From positions 1 to 64,000 of the forward strand of contig JAFUNR010000004.1 of assembly GCA_017472965.1 (NCBI GenBank): DNA of 64,000 nucleotides. The letters are read 5' to 3'. The position numbers and the translations under genes were made by a program. Source of the DNA: Oscillospiraceae bacterium. Its GTDB lineage: Bacteria; Bacillota; Clostridia; Oscillospirales; Ruminococcaceae. Below are positions 34,214 to 44,652 of this stretch, piece after piece. Within the stretch, counting starts at the first letter, position 1, and each line of letters starts with the position of its first letter. The notes beneath the pieces were generated by a model that saw only the letters and a list, made by a program, of their open reading frames with translations, had not been told where the DNA came from and ran no database searches.

Positions 34214-35026
34214 TCAGACCTCCAGCTCCATGCCGTCATAGGCCACCAGCAGACCGTCGGCGGCAGCCTGCTCCACCAGCTCGGCGTGGGGGCGGTGCAG
34301 CGAGGGTGCAATGTGGGTCAGCACCAGCTTGGCATCTTCGGCAAAGGCCTCCTTGTGGCGCAGCACCTGCAGCATGATGCGGATCATCGGCAGGGTGTTG
34401 TGCTCGAAGATGCGGTATTCATATTCATAATCGCCGCAGGTGGCATCAAACAGGTAGCAGTCGATCTTCTGGCCGTACAGATATTTGCCGCTGGCGGTGG
34501 GCATCCACGCACCGTCGGTGCCGTATACCAGCTTTTTGCCGTCTTTTTCGATGAGGAAGAACATGGTCTGCTCGCCCTCGAACTCGGTCTGGTGGTTGGA
34601 GCGCAGCGGCCGCACGCGGTAGCCGTCAAATTCCACGGGGGTGGGTTCGGGCAAAGCGTACAGCGCATGGGGCACCAGCAGCTGGTAGCCGGGCAGCTTG
34701 CTGCCCTCTTTTTTCAGCAGATACAGGATATCGGTGTTGGCATACACATCGATGGGATGCCCCGCCTTTTCGGCGATGGCGCAAAGGTGATCGGCGCGGA
34801 AATGGTCGCCGTGGGAATGGGAAACAAGCACCTGACGGATGCCGCTCACATCCACGCCGGCGATCTCCAGCTCGTTGAGGATCCAGATGCCGCAGTCGAT
34901 CAGGAGCTGCCCGTCGATGAGTACTGCACTGGAACGGCGGGCGTCCTTGTCAAACTGATGGGCGAGCTCTGCATACAGGCTGGGCTTGAAATCCGCAGCG
35001 CCGGAACCGAGAAATAAAACCTTCAT
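34214..35026 (-). CDS. MBL-fold metallohydrolase (PhnP-like)
   Basis: 270 residues. SHSHGDHF gives the HxHxDH zinc motif of the metallo-beta-lactamase fold; VYGTDGAWMP and VLTHIAPSLH carry later ligands. Members close to PhnP act on phosphodiesters such as cyclic sugar phosphates, or on other esters. CGGAGGCGC precedes the ATG. It is 36 bases after the GH38 gene on the same strand, so they are co-transcribed and the enzyme may process a by-product of glycan use, but this is only context. Confidence 0.8.
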   Translation of the reverse strand: MKVLFLGSGAADFKPSLYAELAHQFDKDARRSSAVLIDGQLLIDCGIWILNELEIAGVDVSGIRQVLVSHSHGDHFRADHLCAIAEKAGHPIDVYANTDILYLLKKEGSKLPGYQLLVPHALYALPEPTPVEFDGYRVRPLRSNHQTEFEGEQTMFFLIEKDGKKLVYGTDGAWMPTASGKYLYGQKIDCYLFDATCGDYEYEYRIFEHNTLPMIRIMLQVLRHKEAFAEDAKLVLTHIAPSLHRPHAELVEQAAADGLLVAYDGMELEV

Positions 35027-35062
35027 AATGCGCCTCCGTATTATATTTGAATAATAAAAATA

Positions 35063-37558
35063 TTACAGTGGGTTTTCCATCAGATCACAGGGACTGGCCG
35101 CACCGTTTTCGATGCGCCAGCTGGCGACCTCGTATTTGCCAAGTGTCACGGAAAGCGGAGCCTTCAGCAGCAGGCTTTCCACCGTGGTGCTGCGGGCTTC
35201 GGCGGTGGGGTTGAACAGCCGCAGGATGCAGCCGCGGCCATCCGCCGCCTTTTTCAGTGCGGGCAGCTGGATCACGCTGTCGGAAAGCGTCAGCAGTGCG
35301 GGCAGCGGAGTGCAGCCGTCATTTCCGGCGGGGAAGAAGGAGAGGACGGTCGGCTTTTCACCGGCGGCATCTGCCTTGCGGCTGATGCCCTCCAGTACCT
35401 CACCGGCCTTGCCGGGACACAGAACAAAACGGAACAGCCGTTCACCCTGATCGATATGCGCCGTGTAGCGGTCCTGCGGGATGATCTTGCGGTCGTTGAT
35501 GGGGTGGCCGGTGTATGCCGCCGAGCGCAGCAGGCTCAGCCACAGCGTGCCCTCTTTGCCGGAAAGTCCGTAGGTGCCGTCGTTGATCACGCCCAGCGCA
35601 CGGTTTCCGTCGGTCAGCGCCGCCCAGCGCTGTGCCACGTTTTCGCGGCCGGTCATGGGCAGTTCCTCCGCACCGAAGGCCACCTGACCCACCAGTGCAG
35701 GGGTCTGCAGTGCGCCGGGGATCCTCAGCTTGAGCATCTTATGGGTCTCAGCCCACTGCAGCCGCAGATCCACGCCGATATCCGTGCCGTTAGCCGGCAG
35801 CAGATAGCGCAGCACCGCACGGGAGCTGCCCCAGCACAGAGCGCATTCCACCACGGTGCGCACCGCGCCTTCCTCCACCACGCGCACCGGAGCCAGCGGC
35901 GCTTCCACACCGCAGAAGGCCTGGTATTCCTCCGGTGTCATCACACGGAAGCTGCCGATGCGCTCCTCAAAGAAGGTCACTGTCATGCCCCACGGATCTT
36001 CATTGTCGGCGATGATATCCAGCGCACAGCCGCCGGGCAGCAGGTATTCCTCGCCGTCCACTGTGCAGCGGGCAAGAGTACCGGTGCTGCGGTCGATATC
36101 CACGGCGAGCCGGCCGTTTTCAAAGTGATAGAAGGCGCCGTCCTTCTGGTCGGGCACCGGTTTTGCGGGAATGCGGGTATAGGTGCAGTCAAAGCGGTTC
36201 ATCTGCATGGGAGCAAGTGTGGCGTGGAACACCGCGCGCTTGCGCCAGTCCAGATTCAGATTGCTGTCCTCTTTTTCACACTGGGTGGGCAGCGGGCAGC
36301 CATTGTGCCACACCTGCGGCATACTGAATTCATCGGCCCAGTTCTGATCCCACAGCATCATCTCGCAGTGCAGGTCGGCCTCCACCGGCCACGGGTGCGG
36401 GTTGTAGGCCAGAATGGGGATCTGATCCTCCGCTGCGGCCTTCTGTCCCTGCGCCAGCCGGAAGAAAGCACGGGTGCGCACGCGGGAGAGAAGCTCCAGC
36501 GCATGATCGATCTTGCGCAGGATCATGTCCTCCACCGGCTGAATGGAGGAGCCGGGCAGTGAATCGTGGAATTGCACGGTCAGCAGGTCGTACAATACCT
36601 CATTGAATTCCTGTGCAGGCCAGGGCATACCGGCGGCCTCGGCGGCGACGCACATTTTTTCGACGGCAAAAAGCTCGTTCTCCAGCCGGCGGTAACCCTG
36701 CTTGACCCGGATCTGGCTGGTGTAGCAGCCGGGGGCCCACAGGTTCAGATCGCCTTCGCGGCGGGGCAGGCTTTCGCCCTTTGCTTCCAGCGCGGCCTGC
36801 TCGGCGGCAGCGCGGGCAAAAAATTCCTCCGGTGTGGCGTGCAGCAGAAGAATATCCTTTTCGGCAAATTCCTTTTTCAGTTCGGCGATGGCAGCCAGAT
36901 CCTTACGGGAGGCGCCGCCGCCGTGGTCACCCACGCCCCACAGACAGGCATCGTAACCGGAGTCGGGACGGCGATCGGCGTAGCTGCGGATCTTATCCGC
37001 GGCCTTGCCCAAAGGGGAGTTGTAATCCGGCAGGCGCTGGCCGAGCACGGTGGAGCCGTCGCAGCCCACCCAGACGAAGGGCCCGTCCGGCAGGTGCAGA
37101 AAGCTTTCGGCGGGGCGGCAGAACAGGTAGCTGTCAAAACCGCTCTTTTTCATGATCTGCACCAGCCCGCGGCTGTGGCCGAAGGGATCAAAATTGATGG
37201 CTGTGGTGGGCACCTTGCCGAATTTTTCGGCAAAATAAAGTCTGCCCTCCAGGATCTGGCGCACAAAGCCCTCGCCGCCGGGCATATTGCAGTCCGGCTG
37301 CAGGAACCAGCCGCCCATGATGTGCCAGCGGCCGGCGGCAACGTGCTTTTTGATGCGCTCGAACAGGGCGGGTTCGTATTCCTCCACCCATTTGTAAAGC
37401 AGCGCTTCGTTGTGGTTAAAGACATAGCCGTCGAATTCATCACAGAAATCCGCAGCACAGCGGAATGTGGAAAGCGCAGCGGCAGCGCCCTCCTCCCATT
37501 CCCACTGCCAGACGGGATCCAGATGAGCGTTGCTCAGCAGGTAAACTGTCTTTTTCAT
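35063..37558 (-). CDS. GH38 alpha-mannosidase-like protein (copy 1)
   Basis: 831 residues. The opening LLSNAHLDPVWQWEWEEG (about 7-24) is the GH38 zinc-site motif (H12, D14), and FDPFGHSRG contains the nucleophile Asp (D124) in the DxFGHS context. The rest follows the helical and large beta-sandwich plan of class II alpha-mannosidases. It would cleave alpha-linked mannose from N-glycan-type oligosaccharides inside the cell, as it has no signal peptide. The ATG at 37558 has AAAGGAG upstream. Its promoter at 37626-37654 is near consensus. The gene diverges from the second GH38 gene and is followed by the MBL gene. Confidence 0.88.
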   Translation of the reverse strand: MKKTVYLLSNAHLDPVWQWEWEEGAAAALSTFRCAADFCDEFDGYVFNHNEALLYKWVEEYEPALFERIKKHVAAGRWHIMGGWFLQPDCNMPGGEGFVRQILEGRLYFAEKFGKVPTTAINFDPFGHSRGLVQIMKKSGFDSYLFCRPAESFLHLPDGPFVWVGCDGSTVLGQRLPDYNSPLGKAADKIRSYADRRPDSGYDACLWGVGDHGGGASRKDLAAIAELKKEFAEKDILLLHATPEEFFARAAAEQAALEAKGESLPRREGDLNLWAPGCYTSQIRVKQGYRRLENELFAVEKMCVAAEAAGMPWPAQEFNEVLYDLLTVQFHDSLPGSSIQPVEDMILRKIDHALELLSRVRTRAFFRLAQGQKAAAEDQIPILAYNPHPWPVEADLHCEMMLWDQNWADEFSMPQVWHNGCPLPTQCEKEDSNLNLDWRKRAVFHATLAPMQMNRFDCTYTRIPAKPVPDQKDGAFYHFENGRLAVDIDRSTGTLARCTVDGEEYLLPGGCALDIIADNEDPWGMTVTFFEERIGSFRVMTPEEYQAFCGVEAPLAPVRVVEEGAVRTVVECALCWGSSRAVLRYLLPANGTDIGVDLRLQWAETHKMLKLRIPGALQTPALVGQVAFGAEELPMTGRENVAQRWAALTDGNRALGVINDGTYGLSGKEGTLWLSLLRSAAYTGHPINDRKIIPQDRYTAHIDQGERLFRFVLCPGKAGEVLEGISRKADAAGEKPTVLSFFPAGNDGCTPLPALLTLSDSVIQLPALKKAADGRGCILRLFNPTAEARSTTVESLLLKAPLSVTLGKYEVASWRIENGAASPCDLMENPL

Positions 37559-37625
37559 GACAAAAGATCTCCTTTTGAGAAAAATGCGCAAATAGGATAT
37601 GGTGTGCAGAATACCATTTGTTTTC

Positions 37626-37654
37626 ATTATACCTTTTCAGGCATACAGTTGCAA
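37626..37654 (-). promoter_or_regulatory. Promoter of the minus-strand GH38 gene
   Basis: Minus strand TTGCAA (37654-37649), a 17-base spacer and TATAAT (37631-37626). Confidence 0.75.
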
Positions 37655-37756
37655 AACATTTTCACTTTTCTGCAAATTGACTAAATTTTTAAGAGGAAAT
37701 TTGGCAATTTGACGATAAGCTTTTGCCCCGGAAGGGTATCATTTTTGTGAGAAATC

Positions 37757-37765
37757 TGGTAAAAT
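37757..37765 (+). promoter_or_regulatory. Extended -10 promoter of the plus-strand GH38 gene
   Basis: TGGTAAAAT (37757-37765) is an extended -10 element. No good -35 sits 17 bases upstream. The 271-base gap 37559-37829 also holds the opposite promoter and AT-rich sequence. Confidence 0.5.
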
Positions 37766-37829
37766 ACAGACAACTTTGAATGTTATCTTTTGTTTAGCGG
37801 ACATCTCGGACAATGGAAAGGAGCAGCGA

Positions 37830-40800
37830 ATGAAGGATTTTATAATGGATAAACTGCGTCTGCTGTGTGAAACGCTGGAGAAGCACCACACCGTGCAGCT
37901 GGGCACACCGGAGACCATCGAATATGTCGCCTGCGGCTATAAAACGGACAATACCCCGCCCGAAACCGGCTGGCAGCCCTTTGCGCAGGGAACTCCGGTT
38001 TCCGGTGTGGACGCTCACTACTGGTTCCGCTTTGATGTGCAGACCCCTGCAGTGACGGAGGATGCAGATGTATTTCTGCGTATGACCACCGGCCACGAAG
38101 GTGAGTGGGATGCCCGTAATCCGCAGGGATTGCTGTATGTCAACGGCGTGATGACGCAGGGTCTGGATACCAACCATACCGAGGCATTGCTGCCCGGAGG
38201 CGAAAAGCTGCATATCGATATCTATTATTATACCGGTATGGATGGCAGCGACTGTATTCCCCGTTTCCATCTGGAACTGCTGGATCGCCGTATTTTTGAT
38301 GCATATTACGATTTTCTGGTGCCTTACCGTGCACTGTGCCATCTGAATGACAACGGCACGGAGTATGCCGCCATGCGCCGCATTCTGGAACGCGCCGCTG
38401 ACTGCATCGATATGCGTGCACCCAAAAGCGAATCCTATTTTGCCACACTGGCCGAAGCCCGAGCCCTGCTGGATGCAGAGCTGTATCACGGCATCTGCGG
38501 CAAACGCGGGGATGAGCCGGTGGTCAATCTGATCGGCCATACCCATATCGATGTGGCTTGGCTGTGGACCTATGCCCAGACCAAGGAAAAGACCCAGCGC
38601 AGCTTCGCCACTGTGCTCAAGCTGATGGAGGAATACCCCGAGTATCTGTTTATGTCCAGCCAGCCTCAGCTTTACAAGTACCTGAAGCAGGAGGCTCCCG
38701 AGACTTACGAGCGGCTGAAGCAGTGCGTGGCCGAGGGCCGCTGGGAGGTAGAGGGCGCCATGTGGCTGGAGGCAGACTGCAATCTGATCTCCGGCGAAAG
38801 CTTTGTGCGCCAGATCCTGCACGGCAAGCGCTTTATGAAGCAGGAATTCGGTGTGGACAGCCGCACTCTGTGGCTGCCTGATGTATTTGGCTACAGCGCC
38901 GCGCTGCCTCAGATTTTGAAAAAGAGCGGCGTGGATAATTTTGTCACAAGCAAGATCAGCTGGAATGAGAGCAACTGCCTGCCCTATGACACCTTCTGGT
39001 GGCAGGGCATCGACGGCACCGAGATCTTTACCAGCTTCCTCACCGCGCAGAATATGACGGCGGACGGCAAGCCCACCACCGGCACCACCTATGTGGCGAA
39101 TACCGAGCCCACACTGGTCATGGGCGCATGGAACCGCTATCAGCAGAAGGAATTCAACAATGAGGTCATCTCCACCTTCGGCTTCGGTGACGGCGGCGGC
39201 GGTCCCACCCGTCATATGCTGGAGATGCAGCGCCGTCTGGCTTACGGTCTGCCCGGTGTGCCCCGTACGCAGATGAGCTTTGCGAACGGCTGGCTGGATC
39301 GCAGTCTTGCCAATTTCAAGGCCAACAGCGAAAAACTGCGCCGCACCTGCCGCTGGGTGGGTGAGCTGTATCTGGAATACCACCGCGGCACCTATACCAG
39401 TCAGGCCCGCAATAAGAAATCCAACCGCAAAAACGAGTTTGCGCTGCAGCGTGCCGAGGGACTGAGCGCTGCCAATATGCTGCTCAACGGTGCGCAGTAT
39501 CCCCAGAATGTCATCAATGACTGCTGGGAGACCGTGCTGCTCAACCAGTTCCACGATGTCATTCCCGGTTCCTCCATCCATGAGGTGTATGAGGACAGCA
39601 CCGCCATGTACGCGCAGGTGGCCGCAGCTGCCGCCGCGACACAGAAGACCGCACTGGATGCCCTTGCCGCCCGCATTGATGCACCGGCAGGCGGTGTGCT
39701 GGTGGTCAACCCCACCGGCGCAGCCCATGGCGGCCCCGTGATGCTGCCCGACGGCACCACCGCCGAGGTGGAGCCCATCCCCGCATGGGGCTGGAAGGTG
39801 GTCACCCCCGCCGAAGGGACCGAAAGCGTGACAGTCAGCGGAAATACGATCGAAAACAAGTATTATCGTCTGACGCTGGATACCGCTGGCCGTATTGCCG
39901 GGCTGTGGGATAAGCGTGCACAGCGCAGCGTATTCCGACCCGGCGAAAAGGGTAACGAACTGCAGATCTTTGAGGATTTTCCCCGTGACTATGATGCGTG
40001 GGAGATCAGCAGCTACCATGAGCAGAAGATGTGGGTGCTGGACGATGCCGCCGAGCTGAGCAGCATCACCGACGGCAGCCGTGCAGGTATCCGCATCCGC
40101 CGCAGATATCTGAACAGCTCCATCACCCCGACCGTCTGGCTGTATGAGACCTGTGAGCGTATCGATATCGATACCGAGCTGGACTGGCACGAGGAGCATC
40201 AGCTGCTCAAGGCAGCCTTCCCGCTGGATGTCCACACCACTCGTGCCACCTATGAGATCCAGTTCGGCAGTGTGGAGCGTCCCACCCACCGCAACACCAG
40301 CTGGGATGCCGCCAAGTTTGAGGTCTGTGCCCACAAGTGGGCCGATCTTTCCGAGGATGGCTACGGTGTCAGTCTGCTCAATGACTGCAAGTACGGGCAC
40401 AGCGCCGAGGGAAGCGATCTGCGCCTGACGCTGCATAAATGCGCCACCTATCCCGATCCCGAAGCGGATAAGGGCGCACACAGCTTCACCTATTCGCTGT
40501 TGCCCCATACCGACGGCTGGCGTACAGCCGGTGTCCCGCAGCAGGCGCTGGCGCTCAATCAGCCGCTGATCGCCGTATCGCTGCCCGCACAGGCGGGTGA
40601 GCTGCCCGGCGAGTGGTCGATGGTCAGCTGCAGCGCCCCCAATGTGCTGGTGGATACCGTCAAAAAAGCTGAGGAAAGCGCCGATATCGTGGTGCGTGCC
40701 TATGAGGCCTTTGACCGCCGTACCCCTGCCGCCGCCTTTAAGTTCGGCTTCGGTATCCGCCGCGCCGTGCTGTGCGACCTGATGGAAAACGAGCTGCAGG

Positions 40801-40880
40801 AGCTGCCTGTCAGCGATGATACCGTCACGCTGCCGATGGCAAACTTTGAACTGGTCACTGTCAAGGTCACGCCTGCCTGA
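37830..40880 (+). CDS. GH38 alpha-mannosidase (cytosolic MAN2C1/Ams1 type, copy 2)
   Basis: 1016 residues. An N-terminal domain (about 1-225) precedes the GH38 core: LIGHTHIDVAWLWTYAQTKE (zinc site) and LWLPDVFGYSAALPQIL (nucleophile Asp in the DxFGYS context), then the three-helix bundle and beta-sandwich C-terminal half. This longer form resembles the cytosolic/vacuolar mannosidases that use free oligosaccharides, which suits an imported substrate. GGAAAGGAG precedes the ATG at 37830. It is divergent from GH38 copy 1 with promoters back to back, so the two are probably co-regulated. Confidence 0.93.
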   Translation: MKDFIMDKLRLLCETLEKHHTVQLGTPETIEYVACGYKTDNTPPETGWQPFAQGTPVSGVDAHYWFRFDVQTPAVTEDADVFLRMTTGHEGEWDARNPQGLLYVNGVMTQGLDTNHTEALLPGGEKLHIDIYYYTGMDGSDCIPRFHLELLDRRIFDAYYDFLVPYRALCHLNDNGTEYAAMRRILERAADCIDMRAPKSESYFATLAEARALLDAELYHGICGKRGDEPVVNLIGHTHIDVAWLWTYAQTKEKTQRSFATVLKLMEEYPEYLFMSSQPQLYKYLKQEAPETYERLKQCVAEGRWEVEGAMWLEADCNLISGESFVRQILHGKRFMKQEFGVDSRTLWLPDVFGYSAALPQILKKSGVDNFVTSKISWNESNCLPYDTFWWQGIDGTEIFTSFLTAQNMTADGKPTTGTTYVANTEPTLVMGAWNRYQQKEFNNEVISTFGFGDGGGGPTRHMLEMQRRLAYGLPGVPRTQMSFANGWLDRSLANFKANSEKLRRTCRWVGELYLEYHRGTYTSQARNKKSNRKNEFALQRAEGLSAANMLLNGAQYPQNVINDCWETVLLNQFHDVIPGSSIHEVYEDSTAMYAQVAAAAAATQKTALDALAARIDAPAGGVLVVNPTGAAHGGPVMLPDGTTAEVEPIPAWGWKVVTPAEGTESVTVSGNTIENKYYRLTLDTAGRIAGLWDKRAQRSVFRPGEKGNELQIFEDFPRDYDAWEISSYHEQKMWVLDDAAELSSITDGSRAGIRIRRRYLNSSITPTVWLYETCERIDIDTELDWHEEHQLLKAAFPLDVHTTRATYEIQFGSVERPTHRNTSWDAAKFEVCAHKWADLSEDGYGVSLLNDCKYGHSAEGSDLRLTLHKCATYPDPEADKGAHSFTYSLLPHTDGWRTAGVPQQALALNQPLIAVSLPAQAGELPGEWSMVSCSAPNVLVDTVKKAEESADIVVRAYEAFDRRTPAAAFKFGFGIRRAVLCDLMENELQELPVSDDTVTLPMANFELVTVKVTPA

Positions 40881-41070
40881 TCCCGTTTTGTGCTATGCGG
40901 CCCGCTTTCGGGCGGGCTGTTCGGCAGATAAAAGCAATCCCCTATCCAACCGCACATTTTTTCAAGCGAACACCCTGTCGAAAAAATGGCAGGGCCCGGC
41001 GCGTCGGGCTCCCCACCGCGATCTTCCATGCGGCGGACGCTCCCACCGGGAGACGAGGTGAAAAACCGTT

Positions 41071-42831
41071 ATGTTTCAGATTCGATGGATTTGGAAGAAC
41101 ATGGATGAGGAGTACCGCAAGAAATATCTTGTGGGCCTGCTCATCTCGCTGGTGACCACGGTAATGGGTCTGATCAACCCGTTCCTGTCCGCCGAACTGG
41201 TGGATGAGGTCATTGTCAACCACAATGTGGATCCCATGCTGCGGCTGCTCATCACCATGCTGGTGGTGGTATGTGTGCAGCAGGGGCTGCGCTATCTGAT
41301 GATGATCTGGTTCGAGGGCAGCGCTCAGAATGTTGTCTACAATATGAAGAGCCGCCTGTTCGAAAACCTGCAGCATCAGGAGATGGCCTTTTTCGACCGG
41401 CACCGTGCCGGCGATCTGATGACCCGCCTTACCGGCGACCTTGACTGGGTGCGTCATTTTACCACCCACATCGTCTTCAACCTGATGGAGTGCTTTGTGC
41501 GCTTTGGCAGCACGCTGGTGTTCCTGATGTTCATCAACACCAAGCTGACCCTTGCGCTGCTGGCCGCCGCTCCTGCGCTGCTGGTCATCACCTTCGTTTA
41601 CTCCAAAAAGATCCGTCCGCTGTTCATGGATCTGCGTGAGCGCTCTGCTGCGCTGAATACTGCCGCGCAGGAGAATATCGCCGGCAACAAGGTGGTCAAG
41701 GCCTTCGCCCGCGAGGAATACGAAAAGAATAAATTCCGCGAGCACAACAAGGCCTTCCACGATGCCAACCTGAATATCAACGAGCGTTGGCTGAAATTCT
41801 ATCCCGGCATCGACCTGCTGGCCAATGCCATGACGGTGATCACCATCTTCTTCGGCGCTTTCCTCATCATGGAGGGTGAGCTGACCTTCGGCGGCCTGAG
41901 TATCTTCACCTCGCTGTCGTGGGCACTGTCCAGCCCCATGAGCACGCTGGGCAACTACCTCAATGACCTGCAGCGTTTTGCCTCCTCTGCCAACAAGGTC
42001 ATCGAGATCTACTATGCACGGCCCTCCATCATCGACCGTGACGATGCCATCCCCCATCCCCGCGCCGATGTCAAAGGCAAGGTGGAATTCCGCAATGTGG
42101 ATTTCGCCTACGGCCGTGAAAAGGTGCTGGAGGATGTGAGCTTCACCGTAGAGCCGGGCAAGACCCTTGCCATCATGGGCTCCACCGGCTCCGGCAAGAC
42201 CACCATTATCAATCTGCTGGCCCGTCTGTACGATACCAAAAACGGCGCCGTGCTGGTGGATGACTGCGATGTGCATCTGTGGCGCATCAACGAGCTGCGC
42301 CGCTGCATCGGCAATGCCACGCAGGATGTGTTCCTGTTCTCGGATACCGTTTCCTCCAACATCGCTTTCGGCAATCCCGGCCTGAGCCAGGAGCAGATCG
42401 CCGATTTCGCCCGCCGTGCCGGCGCTGCGGAATTTATTGAAAAAATGCCCGAGGGCTATGAGACCGTTGTCGGCGAACGCGGCGTGGGTCTTTCCGGCGG
42501 TCAGCGGCAGCGCGTGGCGCTGGCCCGCGCACTGGCCATGGAAGCCCCCATCGTCGTGCTGGATGATACCACCAGCGCACTGGACAGCGAGACCGAGCAG
42601 TATATCCGCGAACAGCTCAATGAACTGCCCTATGCCTGCACCAAGATCATTGTGGCGCAGCGCATTTCCTCCGTCAAGGCTGCGGATGAGATCCTTGTGC
42701 TGGATAAGGGCCGCATTGCCGAACGGGGTACGCACGACGAGCTGATCGCTCTGGGCGGCCTGTATTATGAGACCTATTGTCTGCAGAACGACATCCCCTA
42801 TGTTGCCGCTGATCAGAAAGGGGGCGAGTGA
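41071..42831 (+). CDS. ABC transporter, exporter type, subunit 1 (degenerate ATP site)
   Basis: 586 residues: six-TM domain (about 1-320) fused to an ATPase domain. GSTGSGKTTI is Walker A and LSGGQRQRVA the canonical signature. Walker B reads VVLDDTTSALD with Asp where the catalytic Glu is usual, and the switch His is Gln (VAQRISS). These changes mark the degenerate ATP site of heterodimeric exporters. Its partner starts 3 bases past the stop. Substrates of such pairs range from drugs and peptides to lipids. The gap 40881-41070 upstream has GC-rich hairpins (around 40905-40925) but no clear promoter. Confidence 0.9.
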   Translation: MFQIRWIWKNMDEEYRKKYLVGLLISLVTTVMGLINPFLSAELVDEVIVNHNVDPMLRLLITMLVVVCVQQGLRYLMMIWFEGSAQNVVYNMKSRLFENLQHQEMAFFDRHRAGDLMTRLTGDLDWVRHFTTHIVFNLMECFVRFGSTLVFLMFINTKLTLALLAAAPALLVITFVYSKKIRPLFMDLRERSAALNTAAQENIAGNKVVKAFAREEYEKNKFREHNKAFHDANLNINERWLKFYPGIDLLANAMTVITIFFGAFLIMEGELTFGGLSIFTSLSWALSSPMSTLGNYLNDLQRFASSANKVIEIYYARPSIIDRDDAIPHPRADVKGKVEFRNVDFAYGREKVLEDVSFTVEPGKTLAIMGSTGSGKTTIINLLARLYDTKNGAVLVDDCDVHLWRINELRRCIGNATQDVFLFSDTVSSNIAFGNPGLSQEQIADFARRAGAAEFIEKMPEGYETVVGERGVGLSGGQRQRVALARALAMEAPIVVLDDTTSALDSETEQYIREQLNELPYACTKIIVAQRISSVKAADEILVLDKGRIAERGTHDELIALGGLYYETYCLQNDIPYVAADQKGGE

Positions 42832-42833
42832 GC

Positions 42834-44627
42834 ATGGCAAAACGCAATACCTTCGGCGTTGACGAAAACCTTGAAACTCCGTTTAACATAAAACATCTGC
42901 TCCGCGCCGGCAAGTACATCAAGCGCCACGGTCTGAAAATGTTCATCGCGCTGATCATGGCCTCCGTGTCTGCTGTGGTCGCTCTGTTCATTCCCAAAAT
43001 CAGCCAGTGGGTACTGGATGATGCCGTTCCCAACAAAAACTATTCCTACCTGCTTCGCCTGCTGCTCATTTATGTGGGCATTCTGGCGGGAAGCATTCTG
43101 CTCAATGTTATCCGCGCCCGTCTGATGGCGCACGCGGCACAGGGCATCATTTACGATATCCGCGAGGATCTTTTTGCCCATCTGCAGAAGCTGCCCTTCA
43201 CCTATTATGACAGCCGTCCCACCGGCAAGATCCTGGTGCGTGTGGTCAACTATGTCAACTCGGTGGCGGATATCCTTTCCAACGGCATTCTGAATATGGT
43301 CATGGAGTGCATCACGCTGATCCTTGTGGCCATCTTCATGTTCGGCACCGATGTCAAGCTGGCCTTTGTTATCGTGGCCGGTCTGCCCATCTTTGTGGGC
43401 TGGATCCTGCTCATCAAGCCCCGTCAGCGCCGTGCATGGCAGGCACAGTCCAACAAGGCCTCCAACTTCAACGCCTATCTGGCCGAAAGTCTGGATGGCT
43501 CCAAGGTCAGTGAGCTGTTTGCCCGTCAGGGCGCCAATGTGGGCACCTGCAAAGAGCTGCTGGCTGCCTGCCGCAAAACCTGGATGGACGCGATTTATAT
43601 CTCCAACTCGGTGTGGCTGTTCTCTGTCATCCTGACACAGGTGGTCTCCACCTTCCTGTATCTGACCGGCGTGTACTGGTACGGCGGCGGACTGATCGTC
43701 TCCTTCGGTATCCTCTCTGCCATGAGCCAGTATGCCAGCCGTTTCTGGGCGCCCATCACCAACCTTGCCAACATTTACAACAGCTTCATCAACAACATCG
43801 CCTATCTGGAGCGTATTTTCGAGACGATGGATGAGCCCATCACCATCGATGACGCCCCCGATGCTGTGGAGCTGCCCGAGGTAAAGGGCGAGGTCACCTT
43901 TGATCATGTCACCTTCGGGTATGAAGAGGGTATCCATGTTCTGGAGGATATCAATTTCCACATCAACCCCGGCGAGAGCATTGCGCTGGTGGGTCAGACC
44001 GGCTCCGGCAAGACCACCATCGTCAACCTGATCTCCCGCTTCTATGATCTGAACGGCGGCGCAGTGCTGCTGGACGGTAAATACGATGTCTCCAAGGTGA
44101 CGCTGAAATCCCTGCGCGACCAGATGGGTATTATGATGCAGGATTCCTTCATCTTTACCGGTACCATCCGCGACAACATCCGCTATGGTAAGCTGGATGC
44201 CACGCAGGAGGAGATCGAGCGTGCGGCCAAGGCTGTGTGTGCCCACGATTTCATCGAGCAGATGGATAACGGCTACGATACTGCCGTCAGCGAGCGCGGC
44301 GGCCGGCTGTCACAGGGTCAGAAGCAGTTGATCAGCTTTGCCCGCACACTGCTTTCCGACCCTAAGATCCTGATTCTGGATGAGGCCACCTCCTCCATCG
44401 ATACCAAGACGGAAAAGCTGCTGCAGAACGGCATCGATGTGCTGATGAAGGGGCGTACCTCTTTCATCGTGGCGCACCGCCTGTCCACCATCCGCAAGTG
44501 TGACCGCATCTTCTTCATCGGCAACAAGCAGATTCTGGAAGCCGGCAGCCATGAAGAACTGATGGCAAAGCACGGCCTGTACTACCAGCTGTATACCACC
44601 CAGATGGGCAAGAGGGACAGTGAATAA
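42834..44627 (+). CDS. ABC transporter, exporter type, subunit 2
   Basis: 597 residues: six-TM domain (about 30-330) plus ATPase domain. GQTGSGKTTI is Walker A, ILILDEATSSID keeps the catalytic Glu and AHRLST keeps the switch His, but the signature is LSQGQKQL rather than LSGGQ. The paired defects (Asp and Gln in subunit 1, altered signature here) put one weak and one active ATP site in the dimer. The ATG at 42834 lies next to the TGA of subunit 1, after AAAGGGGG, so translation is coupled. A strong terminator at 44653-44697 follows. Confidence 0.92.
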   Translation: MAKRNTFGVDENLETPFNIKHLLRAGKYIKRHGLKMFIALIMASVSAVVALFIPKISQWVLDDAVPNKNYSYLLRLLLIYVGILAGSILLNVIRARLMAHAAQGIIYDIREDLFAHLQKLPFTYYDSRPTGKILVRVVNYVNSVADILSNGILNMVMECITLILVAIFMFGTDVKLAFVIVAGLPIFVGWILLIKPRQRRAWQAQSNKASNFNAYLAESLDGSKVSELFARQGANVGTCKELLAACRKTWMDAIYISNSVWLFSVILTQVVSTFLYLTGVYWYGGGLIVSFGILSAMSQYASRFWAPITNLANIYNSFINNIAYLERIFETMDEPITIDDAPDAVELPEVKGEVTFDHVTFGYEEGIHVLEDINFHINPGESIALVGQTGSGKTTIVNLISRFYDLNGGAVLLDGKYDVSKVTLKSLRDQMGIMMQDSFIFTGTIRDNIRYGKLDATQEEIERAAKAVCAHDFIEQMDNGYDTAVSERGGRLSQGQKQLISFARTLLSDPKILILDEATSSIDTKTEKLLQNGIDVLMKGRTSFIVAHRLSTIRKCDRIFFIGNKQILEAGSHEELMAKHGLYYQLYTTQMGKRDSE

Positions 44628-44652
44628 GTCTTTTTCGCCGTAATAATGGATC

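Noticed and set aside
37794-40508. 904-residue minus-strand frame opposite the GH38 gene
   Set aside because: A shadow caused by high GC. The plus-strand frame has clear GH38 motifs and a ribosome site; this one has neither.
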